DNA of 64,000 nt from Paratinospora sagittata (GCA_035771175.1 CM069597.1:8157001-8221000), one strand, 5' to 3'. Positions 23,693 to 35,236 are shown, counted from the first letter of the stretch. A program made the numbers and translations. Notes: generated by a model from the sequence alone, not told the origin.

Positions 23693-25319
23693 TCATATAT
23701 AAAAGAAAAATTTACAACGCCAGTAATCAATCTTGATTTTCTTGTCTACTACCCCCCTATTAGACCTCCTGCTAGGTACAAAATGATTACTCGAAGAAGG
23801 TTGAGAATTTGCTTGTTGTTCTTCGACGTTTTGCATACGTATTAACAAAGCATTTTGAGTCTCTTCTATCCGAGCAATACTAGTTACGATCACATTTAAC
23901 TGCTCGAATGGGTTAGTCGATTGCCTCATCGTTGGTTGATGGGTCGATTGTCCCATAGGTGGAGGATAGGTCGTAGGCATTGGTGGAAAGTATTGGCTGT
24001 ACGGTTGACTCATAGGTGAGGGGTAGTTGTTTTGATTGTACGGGGATCCCCTAACTGGAACCCCTTGGACATTTGGATATTCTTGGGTTGAAAAGTCTTG
24101 AAACAATGGGTTCATTGGGATGTCCTATCTTCCAAAGTTTGGTGCCGCCCAATTCTGTTGTTGTTGGTTCACAGGGACTTGTGGAACTGGCTTATACGAT
24201 ACCTCAGGAGTTGAAACCTTTGGTAAGTAGTGTTGCCTTTAGTTGGCATGTTCCAGGTAGGTGGATTTGCTGGAGCTTCTTTCCTATCCTGATTGGTTGA
24301 GGTTGATTTAGGTCGGCAAATAAATCTTCCTCAGAGAACAAGTGCTCGGTTGGATCATTATTCGAGGTTGGGTTTGATGTAGGGTTCTGATTTGGCTCGT
24401 TATTTGGTACTTCCCTAACAGGAATCTTGCGTCGACTTTTTCGGTAACAACGTCCATATTCATCTCTAATTCTTTCGCCATGTCCTCCTAAATTCACGTC
24501 GAATACTTCCTCGTCAGTTACCCCTCCACTTGTAACATATGTCTTGAAGATAGAGGATGTTGTAACCGCCTCAGTGATATGCTTCAAAGACTTATCAAAA
24601 GTGTTGACGTTTGCCTCGTATAGCATCCTCATGATCAAGACTCCATAGCCGAGGAGATCCTTTCTTAAAGGGTTTTAAATCACCCTCAACATTTGTTGGA
24701 TGATGATGTGAGGTAGGGAGACCTTAATTTTATTCTCTATGCAGTATAACACAAGAAGTTGAGCCCTTGACATAGTGCCTCTAGTCCCCCTTTCTGGCAA
24801 GATGTTGCCGAATACGATCTTTCTAAGGCCGGCAAGAGATGGTTTAAGGAGATTGTTTGGGAGGTGAGTGTACGTTGATTGGGTGTACGACTCTTTGGCA
24901 AGGGAATTGAACAACTGTTCGTTGGACTCTGCGATCTCTGCAACTGTCTGGGGTTCGTGTGGATCAATGATTCTATTTTCAATTGGAATCTCCATAAGTC
25001 GTGCAATAATTTCGACGTTGATAGAAATCTTTGTTCCCCTGACCGTTGTCTCCAAAACAGGGTTGATCCCATCTTCTTGAAGTCCTACGCAATTCATAAC
25101 TTCGTAGAACGATTTTGTCAAGTTGTAGGAGACGTGACCCTCAACTTTTGTTATGTTCAACCACCCCAATGTTGCGATTTTTTCGTGAAGGATAGGACGG
25201 AGGCGGAGATCTCTATTGTCGATACTCCTCATAGTCATAACCTCCATTTTGGACAATTCCTTGAGTCTAGTGGGAATTGGTTCCCTACTACTGGAAGTTG
25301 TTCCTTCACTAGAGGCCAT
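23693..25319 (-). pseudogene. Element A ORF1 (additional ORF upstream of gag)
   Basis: About 535 codons from MASSEGTTSSS (ATG at 25317-25319), in three blocks separated by frame breaks. The N-terminal globular part (24675-25319) has LRLRPILHEKIATLGWLNIT, SYNLTKSFYEVMNCVG, ISINVEIIARLMEIPI, SLAGLRKIVFGNILPE and SRAQLLVLYCIENKIKVSLP. The middle part (24204-24638) has IMRMLYEANVNTFDKS and a basic RKSRRKIPVRE stretch that could be a nuclear signal. The P/Q-rich tail (23693-24115) has repeated PPPMGQSTHQP, then a helix IARIEETQNALLIRMQNVEE and a basic SRRSNRG end. The globular part resembles the 'putative plant transposon protein' domain, as recalled. Role unknown. Confidence 0.75.
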
Positions 25320-25951
25320 TCTTTTGCTGAAAGAAAAAGACACCAAATATATCCCTAACATTTTTAAGATTTATGCTTTGTCCGTTGGACAATATTTTCT
25401 ATTTTTCTCTTGATGTTTATGCCATCATTTAATCCAAATTCTTCTTTAGCAATATGATATATATATATATATATATATATATCTCATATACATATATACA
25501 TGGATGTATAGATATATATTTAATCATAACTATATATATAGTTTTCATAAATCATAACTATATATATATTTGAATCTAAACTATATAAAAACTATATCGT
25601 TTTCTAGATATATATATTTAATATAAATCTTAACTATATATAATTCATATATATATAGTTCTAAATATATATATATCTAATAAAATTTTGTATTAGCAAT
25701 ATGGTATATATATATCTCATATATTCATAAATATATAGATATATATATTTAATCATAACTATATATATTTATAAATTTAAACTATATAAAAAACTATATA
25801 GTTTTCTTAGATATATATTTAATATAAATCTCAACTATATATAATTCATATATACATAGTTCTAGAGATATATATATCTAATAAAATAATTTCCTTCCCT
25901 AATTTGGTGGACTTGGGCGGGCCGTGGACCGTAGGCTCTAATACCATTAAA
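25320..25951 (-). other. Element A leader: AT-rich tandem duplication and iMet PBS
   Basis: The leader carries an AT-rich unit in two tandem copies of about 246 bp and 200 bp (about 25448-25693 and 25694-25890), each beginning AGCAATATG and ending with TATATCTAATAAAAT. F and C have a single, shorter copy. PBS complement GCTCTAATACCA at 25935-25946 has one mismatch to the iMet consensus. No ORF. Confidence 0.75.
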
Positions 25952-27267
25952 TGTCACACCCCGCTCGGACGTGCCTAAACCGACGGGACACTCACGAATG
26001 GGGCGCGAATGCATTATTATGACAATATCAGAGTGAGCGGAAGCACGATTAAATACAAGTCTATTTCATTAATTTCAGAATATAATTTTACATGAAATAG
26101 TCAAGGGAACATTCTCCCAAAAATTCCCAATGAATAATACAAAGAGTACAAAATGTTGGCCCAAAACCCTACACCCAGTCCACCCTAATCTCCTGTGAAA
26201 ATTTGGATAACAACAAGGTGAGCTACACGCTCAGTGGATAAAATAGTTCGTGAATATAACAATTAATAAAGCACACTTCATAATCAAATATCTTAAATAC
26301 ACATCAGAGCATCATAATCAATCAATATGTATGTATGCATGATACCGTCTTGTATTGGTTTAATGATCGTACATCCCCTGAGTTCACGTACAGATGTCCT
26401 TCCCCAGGAGTAGCCGGGTTCTCATTGTACATCCCTCCTTAGGAACGATGCTCTGGATTCACTTACAGATGTCCATCCCTAGGAGTAGCCAGGTTCTCAT
26501 TGTACGTCCCTCTCCAGAGAAATATAATGAATAGCGAGCATTGCTTCTAACTATTCTATGAGTCATAAACCACATACGTCCCTAGGTGGTGATATGTATG
26601 ATGCCAATGCATGAACTGGTCTGGTTTTTACTTAACATTCAATAGTACTTGTATAAGCTGATAGCTTTCAAATAAGACCAATCAGATCAGTCTCCAGTTG
26701 AGAGGTGAGACACGAGGTCTGCTTAAATACCAATCGCCTAGAGCAGCACGCTGCCTCCCGTGGTTAATTATTTAAAGTTACTGAGGACAAGACTGAGTCT
26801 GGTTGAGTCAGATTGACCACTAATCTGGCATAACAACGATTTAATACATGAACTCCAAATATACAGGCATAACTATGACAGTATAAAGATTACACGCAAT
26901 AATGCTGTGTAAATAAATAATAGACATAATGATGAATGAATATAAACTTTAATAAAAGTTATAAGACATATAAACCTATGTTTTCTTCCCCACCTTCAGA
27001 TAAGAACTTTTTTCAGAACTGGCGCCTTCCCCCGGACAGAACCGTGTTGCATTGCACAGAGAGTCTCGAAAGACAAAAGCTCAAAATTAGTGAAAAGGAG
27101 AAGGAAAATCACAAGGAGAGGTGATTTGGTGTGAGAAATGAGGAGGGGGAGGCTTATTTATATAGAAAAATCCGCGCCTGAACATTCGGGCGAGCGCCCG
27201 AATGTTGGGGCAGGCGCCCTAACAAAAGTTTTTTTTTTTTGTTTTTGTGCAAACCTAGGGTATTATA
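25952..27267 (-). repeat. Element A 5' LTR
   Basis: 1316 bp. The outer end reads TATAATACCC rather than the TGTAATACTC of the 3' LTR, a G-to-A change in the terminal TG dinucleotide. A TATA box complement TTTATATA lies at 27157-27164. The U3 tip (27175-27230) has inverted copies of CGAATGTT/AACATTCG and GGCGCC-like blocks not matched in the 3' LTR. A segment of about 68 bp is missing near 26636. Confidence 0.92.
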
Positions 27268-29131
27268 GTTGGCTTCACCTCACCAAGGCCCAATTTCCTG
27301 AAAATTGACAAAGGCATCAAGTTAATACTAGCACCCAAATCACATAAAACTTTATTAAAATTCAAGGAACCAATGGTGCAAGGTATAGTGAAACTCCTTG
27401 GATCTTTTAGCTTTTGAGGTAGTTTCTTTTGTAGTATAGTACTACATTCTTCAGTAAGTTTCACCGTCTCATAGTCCTCTAGCTTCATTTTCTTTGTCAT
27501 CACATCCTTTATGAACTTGACGTAGTTCGACATTTGCTCCAACGCATCTGCAAAAATGATGTTAATGTGAATTTTTTTGAAAATTTTGAAGAACTTGGCG
27601 AATTGCTTGTCAAGATTTTTCTTTTGAAATCGCTGAGGGAAAGGAATAGGAGTTTTGAGTTTAGGAGGGTTATCCGTGAATGTGATAGAACCAGGCTGGT
27701 ATGGCCTCTCGTGTGGCTTCTCCCCCTCTGACGACGCTTTGTCCTTCTCTTTACTCAGCTTGGACTTAGTGCTTGGCTCCTTATGTTCTTCAATGGGTGG
27801 TGGTGGTGTACTTAGGCTCGAATTAGCCCCCTTTACTTCATTTCCACTTCTTAAGGAAATGGCTTGGCATTGCTCTTTCGAGTTTACCTCAGTGTTGCTA
27901 GATAGTGACCCCCTTTGTTGGGTACTCATCTGTGCTGCTAACTGCCCTACTTGCACCTCTAAATTCTTGATAGAAGCCCTTGTCTATGTTATGAAAGTAT
28001 TCATCAACTTATCACTAGTAGGCTTCTTATCTTGTGCTTGAGTGTAGATACCTGGTGGAGGTTGTAAGGTATTCCTTGTATTGGCATAGGAGAAATTCTC
28101 ATGATTACGAACACCCAGGTGGTATTGATTTGGCACACCATGATTATTTTTATAATTGTACCCCCAGTTGTTGATGTATTGTATTTGCTCTTCCATTGCT
28201 TCATTGCCCAAATAGCCCAAATTCAACGCCACCGCTCTCTCAATAGATGGTTGTGCACTTTGAGTGGTGAGTGCTGTAAGTTGATGAGAGAGACTTGAAA
28301 TTTGTGCCGAAAAGGATGTGATGGAATCTACTTTATCTAACCCGGCTACCTTCTTCACCATGGATCTTGCCCCCGGAACTTCATAGGTATTGTTAGCCAT
28401 TTCCTCCAACAAGCCAAATGCCTCAAGAGTAGTCTTAGACAACAATGAACCGCTGGTCGCCGCGTCTACTAGAGCCCTTGTAGAAAAGTTGAAGTTGTAA
28501 CCAATCTTGAAACCCATGTTGAGGACATTTCCTCAACAACTCCTTGAATCTCTCCCAAGAGTCATATAGAGACTCTTGACTCTTGTTGCTTGAATTGCCC
28601 AATCTCAGCTCGTAATTGGGCGGTCTTGGCGGGAGGAAAGAACTTATGTAGAAACTTATATACCATGTCCTCCAATGTTACTATACTATTTGGTTGCAAG
28701 GATTGCAACCATGATCTTGCCTTGTCCCTAAGTGAGAACAAAAACAACCTTAGTCTAATGGTGTCTTCAGGAACACCATTCATCTTCACAGTGCCACACA
28801 TCTCCAAGAAAGTGGTGATGTGGATAGTTGGATCTTCCATAGGGGAACCTCCAAATTGATGATGTTGGACCATCGATATCAAAGTCGGCCTCAACTCAAA
28901 GTTGTTCGCATTTATTTGAGTGCGAACAATGCTCGAGTAGTTGTCGTTGATAACCAGTTTGAAATAATCCCTCAACGTCAACTGATTCGGATTATCCGCC
29001 ATTGTTGCAGCTTTTCTTCTTCTTTCTTGCCTCAGTCTTCCAAGATTACGTTCAATCTCGGGATCAAACGGTAGTACTTCAAAGTTACTTGCCCTTTGCA
29101 TAAACTCTTCAAATCCTGTAAATAGAAACAA
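27268..29131 (-). pseudogene. Element B gag and N-terminal half of protease
   Basis: Gag starts near 29131 (MADNPNQLTLRDYFKL lies a little inside). It shows ANNFELRPTLISMVQHHQFG, EDPTIHITTFLEMCGTVKMN and [20 protein letters not shown]. After a shift near 28540 come STRALVDAATSGSLLSKT, a Q/N-rich part, and QISLRSGNEV-like residues near 27830 (in the frame of 27255-27956). The protease begins with CTIGSLNFNKVLCDLGASIN, where DLGAS stands at the active-site position, and is cut at 27268 by element A. Gag has one stop near 27985. Clear Athila-type Gag. Confidence 0.9.
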
Positions 29132-29235
29132 CGAAAGAAAATTTCAGAAAATAAAAAAAATTAAAAATAAAATTAAAAATAAAATCTAAATTAAAATCAG
29201 AGTTTCCAACACAATAGTAGTAGAAACTAGTAATT

Positions 29236-29253
29236 ATCCCCAGCAGCAGCGCC
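29236..29253 (-). other. Element B primer binding site, tRNA-Asp type
   Basis: On minus the site reads TGGCGCTGCTGCTGGGGA. It matches the complement of the plant tRNA-Asp 3' end (TGGCGCCGTTGCCGGGGA) with three substitutions and lies seven bases inside the LTR. A tRNA-Asp primer is typical of Athila elements. Confidence 0.8.
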
Positions 29254-29260
29254 AAAAACT

Positions 29261-30645
29261 TGTTGCGTGCAAACCGCAAGTGAATGGTTTCCAAGTTATA
29301 ATATATTCTGATGAAAAATTGGGTATCGTCCTCAGGGATACTACTACACTATCTATCGTGTTTTAACCCTAATTTTATTTAAAAAATCAAAATCGAATAA
29401 TTGAATGATTAAGATAGAAATTAAACTAATTAATTGATAAATAAAAAATGCAATGTAAATCAAATAATAAATCAATAGAGAATATATTAGACGTTCGATG
29501 TCACCTCGCTCTCAACTATGTCTTGATATATGTATTATTATTAAATCAATTCTTTAGCTTATAAGTTGGAATTCCTAACGTTTATAATTTTCTCTTTTGT
29601 TGCAGAACTAGAGCATATTGTCGTTGTGTTGATTTAACTCTTTCGATGGAAACCAAACACAATGATAATTCATTAAGATCTGTGATTTCATCCTAATGAC
29701 TTCAAAATTTCTCGATCTCCTTTTGAGTCTCACGATAGCGTAGGTTATACTCTCCAGGTTCCAGCTCAAGGTACCCTCTTTTGGAGCATCTACCTCGAAT
29801 CTAGGATCGGTCAATCCTTGATTAGGGGATCGAAAGCTTTATGCGCAGAAAAAAAACTAAAAGAATTCATTAAAAATAATTAAATAATAAAAGCTAAGAC
29901 ATAATCTTGAGTTTGGATCAGTCTACACCTCTAGAAAGAGGTTTAGTTCATAGCTAAACAATTAAAAACGTAAAATATAAGTTCAAACATGAATCAGAAC
30001 AAAGAAAAGCAAACTAGAATCAATATGGAATGTGTGAATAATCTTCAATGCGAATATCGTCCTCCAACTCATTCCAGTCGTTCTCCTATTGTTTTCAATG
30101 TCATCCTCTTGAAAAACCATTTCTTTTGATATATAATAAGCCCCACTTCTCGTCCAATTAGAATAGAAAATTGCTTAATTAGCAATGATTAAACACGGGG
30201 CGCCGCAACGCTGCGTTAAATACCTCTGGGTGCCGCGATGAGCGCCGCGGCGCCTAGAGACTTGGTCGTGCTCAGTTTGTGGATTTAACCATTTTTCTGC
30301 TTTGCTTGACTTCCTTCTCGTGGACTTAAACTAATTTTCTTCCACTTTATGACTTGGGTTCTTCATGAAACATCATCTAGGCTTCTCATATGTTATGTTC
30401 ACCGTTCATGCTCACTTACACACATCTAAATATCTACAAAACAATGCAAAGCAAGCAATTAAAACACTCAAAACATAAATTGATCAAACATATAAATTAA
30501 CAAACCGAAGTAATGCATAAAAACCAATTTATTCCTAAACTAACAAATGAATCAAAACTAACATAAACACACTAAACTAATGTATAAATCATCCTAAAAT
30601 ACACCTAAAACATGCTATAAATCCTATCTAAATATGTAACTATCA
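29261..30645 (-). repeat. Element B 5' LTR
   Basis: 1385 bp, the same length as the 3' LTR at 10237 and similar throughout, with scattered substitutions and small indels. The identical outer end AACTATCA is followed by the duplicated CACTC (30646-30650). Confidence 0.9.
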
Positions 30646-30650
30646 CACTC

Positions 30651-31850
30651 ATAGGCGGGGCACGAATGCATAATAACAATAACCGAGTGCGCAGGTACAA
30701 AATTGAGTACAAATATGATTTCATTAAGTTTAGAATGTATTTTTGTACAAAATATGATTGGGAAAACAACCTCCCAAAATCTCTCTATAAGTAAACAAGG
30801 GGTACAAAATGTGGATCCAGAAACCTCGACCTAGTCCACCCTAAACTTCTGTAAAAATGGATAACAACGGAGTGAGCTATTGCCCAGTGGGTAAAATAGT
30901 TTGTGAATATAACAATTAAACAAAAGACTTCATAATCAAACATCACGTATACACAACATAACATTATAAACAATACAACATGTATGTATACATGACACCT
31001 TCTCGTAATGGTTCCGTGATCGTACTTCGCCCTGAGTTCACCTACAAATGTCCCTCCCCAGGTAATCCTAGGTTCACATTGTACGTCCCTCATCAGGAAG
31101 TATCAGGAATAGTGAGCGTTGCTTCAATAACTATTTTGTATGTCACAAACCACTTACGTTCCTAGGTGTTATGTATGATGACCATGAATGTGCGGGTCCG
31201 GTCTTTACGAATATTAGATAGGGTTTGGCAACGTCTGGTGATTCTCATCAGGGTCGGCATCACGACGTGCGTTGTTAGGATGTCCAGTGTCACTTGTACA
31301 AGTAGATAGCTTTCAGATAAGACCAACCAGACCAGTCTCCAGTTGAGAGGTGGGACACGAGGTCTGCTTAAATGTCAATCTTCTAAAGCAGCAAGCTGCC
31401 TCCCATTCACTATTCAAAGTTACTGAGGACAAGACTAAGTCTGGTTGAGTCAAATTGACCACTAATCCGGCGTAGTAACAGTGTAATACATGAACTCCAA
31501 ATATACAGGCATAAGTACGACAAATATGAATATTATACGCAATAATGCAGTGTAAATGAATAATAGACATAATGATAAATGAATGAAAACTTTAATAAAA
31601 GTCATAAGACATGCAAACCTATGTTTCGTTCCCCACCTTCAAATAAAACCTCATTCTAGAATTGACGCTTCTTCCCAAGCAGAACCGCCTTACACTGCGA
31701 GGAGAGTTTCTAAGAGAGAAATCACAAACAGAGTGAAGAACCAACAAAAAGCAAGAGAGAAGAGAGAGTGAGTTGTGTGAAAATGCAAGGGGGCTCCTTT
31801 TATAGAAAAAGGAATGCTCGAACCTTCGGGCGGGCTGCTGCGACAATAAT
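30651..31850 (-). repeat. Element C 5' LTR, remaining part
   Basis: Continues the LTR that starts at 10195. A TATA box complement TTTTATA lies at 31798-31804, and a GA-rich strip near 31745-31775 mirrors the other copies. The expected terminus GGGTATTACA is not present after the CTTCGGGCGGGCTGCTGCGACA segment, so the outer U3 tip has been lost or replaced. Confidence 0.75.
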
Positions 31851-33275
31851 TTGCAACACACGGGTTCGAAATCGCTCAAAACGCAATTTTTTATCTTCTA
31901 ATTTACGGAGAACGCTTCTTCAATCCACACACCACTGAGAACATCAAACTTGTTCAACACTTGGAGAAGATAGTGTAGTCACAAGCGGGCATAGCTATTC
32001 ATGGCTGTAGCCCAGGTAAGTTTTGTATAAATATATTATTTGTTGCCATGTAAGCCCAACCGGTAGAGTGACATTGTTGGGTATCTTAAGTCGTGGATTC
32101 CATTCCAACAATCCAGCTATTTTTTTCTCTATATGTCCTTCTATCAAATATTCATTTGTCTTTTTCTTTCTACCCAATAATAATAATCAATAAATTAATC
32201 CAATAAAAATGTTTTCACAAAAAAAAAACCCAATAATAATAATTAATAATTAATTTTCTTATCACTATTATTATTATTATTTAAAAAAATACTTCCTAAT
32301 GAAAGAAAATAAAAAAGTGAGATGTACTAATTATTTTTTAAAAAAAATGAACATTTTCTTTTAACACTAGCATGCATCCACACTCATTTATATTTCAAGT
32401 CTCTCTCTTGTACCTACCTTCCATTTAACTAAAGACCAGACATTGTGAATAGAATTAGTAGTGTTGCTAAACTGTGAGTTACTACATGAGTAATGATATT
32501 TAAATTATAATCTTATATATTTTATAATTATTTTTTTCATGTTATTTTAAGTCTTACTCCACCTTTATTAACATTATGAGATATTAATAAATCGCTTTTC
32601 TTAATTAGCCTAGGTAGATGACTTCATTGCATATACTTGAACCACCTTAAACTATCTTAGATACAGGGACGCAACTATTCATGGTTAGCTTAGACTTAGG
32701 TAAATATTTTTTTAAAAACTATTTCATAATATCCTTAATTTATACCCTTAATCCCTAATTCAATGCCTAAATCGCCTAAATTGCATTTGCTCAAATCGGA
32801 GATCCAAGTCAACGGCCAAATTGCAGCTCTAAATCAACGGTCAAATCGCTCAAGAGCTTTTGCAACTTTTTTTCTTTTCTTCCCTAAAATCTAAAATGCA
32901 CAAATTGCAACTCTAAATCATAGCTCTAAATTAACGCTCAAATCGCCCAAAACTCCTTGAAATTCTTACATCGTCAAATTTTTTTTTAAAATAATTTTTA
33001 CCTCATCCTAAAGAAAAATCCTTGCTACGTCCATGGTCACAGGCTTTTCTTATTTTTATTTGGTTAGAAATAGATGTAGAGAATTAAAGGGGAGGAAGGT
33101 AGTACGGTCAAATGGTTGTGATTTTAGTGGTTATCAACATGTAACCGACTGGGGAGAGAGGACGTTCCAAATTTTCGGTAGTTACAGCGTGGGGAGGAGT
33201 TTTAATAATAAACTAGCTTACAAATCCGTGCGAGGATCATCCATGATATATATATATATATATATATATAGTTAC
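31851..33275. other. Unassigned AT-rich interval
   Basis: No gene supported. It contains short poly-A and poly-T tracts and a cluster of imperfect repeats around AAATTGCAACTCTAAATC and TCAAATCGC between 32770 and 32960. A (TA)n tract lies at about 33244-33271. The last bases before 33275 read GTTACAACA, which could be the end of a copia-type LTR, so part of the interval may be that LTR. Confidence 0.4.
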
Positions 33276-33890
33276 AACACGTTATCAGCACAAATGCTCT
33301 ACTCAATTAAGAAGTTCAATCATTAAAGTTATATTAAGATAAAATTTTATGAATTTTTATCATGTTCATTTATTTAATATATTTTCAGTTACACTGCAGT
33401 TTTTATTTTGATTTTAATTTCATAGCCTGGAGTTTTGTAGAGAAATTCATATAGCATGAAGCTATATTGATATTTTGTTTACGTAACCTAAAGTTATGTA
33501 AAAGAATTTATAGCTTTAAGCTATATATGAAGAAATAATTGTCTTGCCAAGAACTATATTTTTCATAACCAGAAGTTATGTTATAATTTTATTTATTTAT
33601 TTATTTATCTAACATCTAACGTAACATATAATTTATATACTCTAACATCATTATAAATTTTCATGTGAAATTTCATTAGTTTTGTTCACGGGTCCCACAT
33701 ATTTGTTGATTTTTAAATTAGCGTGAACCTAATATAATGTATTAACACTAATTTTATTATGATGCATTTATAACATTAACGTTGACATTAACATTTTATT
33801 TTATTGTGATGCATTATTATACTAACATTGACATTAACATTAACAGTGAAACTAACTTTTCATTTTATTATGATGCATTATTATGCTAAC
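33276..33890 (+). mobile_element. Possible Ty1/copia remnant, left part (split by element D)
   Basis: CGTTATCAGCACA directly after ACAACA resembles the LTR-end and primer context of several plant copia elements. Downstream are repeated 'aaccTAAAGTTatgt' and 'AAGCTATAT' stretches. The sequence resumes after element D at 36957 with similar 'CCTGAAGTTGCAAT' repeats. No coding domain survives, so the family call rests on this context only. Confidence 0.4.
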
Positions 33891-35030
33891 TGTAATACCC
33901 TTGGGTTACACAAAAAAAAAGATCGGAACCTTCGGGTGAAAATCCGAACTTTCAGGCAAAAACCTGAACCTTCAGGCGAAGACCCGAGCCTTCAAACATG
34001 TCTTTTTTATATAAAAGACCCCTCCCCCCCTCTCATTTTCACACCACAACTCATTCTTCTCTCTTTCTCTCTTTAGTTGGTTTCCATCACTCTTATTGTG
34101 ATTTTCTTTCTCCTCTTTTTGAGACTCACTCTCTTTGCGGTGCGAAGCGGTTCTACTCGGGAAGAAGAGCAAGTTTTGGAAAGAAGTATTTTCTGAAGGT
34201 AGGGAATGAAACATAGGTTTGCGTGTCTTATGACTTTTAAGAAAGTTTTCATTCATTTATCATTATGTATATTATTCATTTGCACTGCATTATTGCGTAT
34301 AATGTTCATACATATCATAGTTATACCTTAATATTTGGAATCTATGTATTACATTGTTACTACGCCGGATTAGTGGTCAATTTGACTCAACCAAACTTAG
34401 ACTTGCCCTCAGTAACTTTGAATAGTGAATGGGAGGCAGCTTGGTGCTCTACAAGACTTGGTATTTAAACGGGACATTGTGTTCCCACCTCTCGACTTGG
34501 AGACTGGTCTGGTTGGTCCTATTTGAAAGTTATCTGCTTGTATAAGTGATACTAGACATCCTAACAACACACGTGGTGATACCGACCCTAATAAGTATCA
34601 CCAGACGTTGTCAAATTATGTCTAATATTAGTAAAGATCGGACCTGCACATGCATAGTCATCATACATGAAATAAGAACCACCTAAGGACGTAAGTGGTT
34701 TGTGATCTATGAAATAGTTATCGGAGCAATTGTGCTCGCTATTATCGATATTTCCTCTGGGAAGGGATGTACAATGTGAACCCAGGATTACGTAAAAATG
34801 GACATCTGTACGTGAACCCAGGGCGATAAACGATCACAAAACAATTACTAGACGGTGTTATGCATAACGTTGTACTGTTTATGATGCTATGTTGAGTATA
34901 CGTAATGTTTGATTATGAAGCCTTATTTATTTATTGTCATATTCATGAACTATTTTATCCATTGGGCAATAGCTCACCTCGTTGTTAACCATTTTTACAG
35001 GAGTTTAGGATGGATTGGGTGGAGGTGTTT
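33891..35030 (+). repeat. Element D LTR (3'-truncated)
   Basis: Matches the LTR at 3525 along most of its length but stops near 35030, after CAGGAGTTTAGGATGGATTG, where inverted ORF1 sequence begins. The TATA box TATATAAAA is at 34008-34016. The U3 tip carries about four repeats of a unit of about 20 bp around CGAACCTTCAGG (33922-33995). Confidence 0.85.
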
Positions 35031-35232
35031 GGATTACTCTTGCCATTTGCTAGACGATGATGTGAGGTAGAGATATGGAGATTTCCTTGTCTATGCAGTA
35101 AAGGACAAGAAGTTGAGCCCTTAACATTGTACTTTTACTCGCCACTTCAGGCAGGATGTTATCGACCACTACCTTTCCAAGACCTGCAAGGGTTTAGGAG
35201 ATTATTTGGGAAGCTGACATATGTCTTTTTGG
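35031..35232 (-). pseudogene. Inverted ORF1 fragment in element D
   Basis: Minus-strand ORF1 sequence corresponding to the KPSLAGL...SRAQLLVLYC...LPHIIVQQM part. It is the inverse complement of 35639-35850 at high similarity, including a run around GTACTTTTACTCGCCACTTC that matches exactly. Together they form a fold-back with arms of about 200 bp. Confidence 0.85.
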
Positions 35233-35236
35233 TGTC

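Larger units (their letters stand above)
16245..27267 (-). mobile_element. Chromovirus (Ty3/gypsy) element A (minus), TSD GTTGG
   Basis: An 11,023-bp element, structurally complete at both ends. From right to left it has 5' LTR 25952-27267, iMet PBS 25935-25946, AT-rich leader, ORF1, hairpin spacer, gag, protease, RT, RNase H, integrase with chromodomain, purine tract and 3' LTR 16245-17595. GTTGG at 16240-16244 and 27268-27272 is the target duplication inside the protease gene of B. The pol ORFs carry stops, so the copy is inactive. A large upstream ORF (ORF1) makes it unusual. Confidence 0.93.
10237..30645 (-). mobile_element. Athila-like Ty3/gypsy element B (minus), TSD CACTC
   Basis: Two LTRs of 1385 bp each (10237-11621 and 29261-30645) flank a tRNA-Asp PBS, gag-protease, RT, RNase H and integrase. 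A long non-coding 3' region follows, and no envelope-like ORF is visible. The flanking 5-bp duplication CACTC (10232-10236 and 30646-30650) proves insertion into the LTR of C. Excluding nested element A, B is about 9.4 kb. Gag and RT sequences (VVPKKGG, TRTVTGWRVC, FMDDFSIFG) are typical of the Athila clade. Confidence 0.9.
4889..31850 (-). mobile_element. Ty3/gypsy element C (minus), host of nested elements B and A
   Basis: Element C runs right to left: 5' LTR (split: 30651-31850 and 10195-10236), PBS, ORF1, hairpin spacer, gag, protease, RT and RNase H, cut off at about 4889. It has no integrase and no 3' LTR. Element B is inserted in its LTR with a 5-bp duplication CACTC (10232-10236 and 30646-30650). 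The sequence on either side of B reads continuously as the LTR of this family (compare 16245 onward). The right end near 31850 lacks the expected GGGTATTACA terminus, so it is truncated or altered there. Confidence 0.8.

Noticed and set aside
32000..32120. tRNA- or SINE-like A and B boxes ('CCGGTAGAGTG' and 'GTGGATTCCATTCC') on plus.
   Set aside because: No cloverleaf can be formed, spacing is irregular and there is no flanking duplication. Could be chance.
33033..33326. Plus ORF MVTGFSYFYLVRNRCRELKG.
   Set aside because: No recognisable domain, ends in a TA repeat, sits at a possible LTR end. Not supported.
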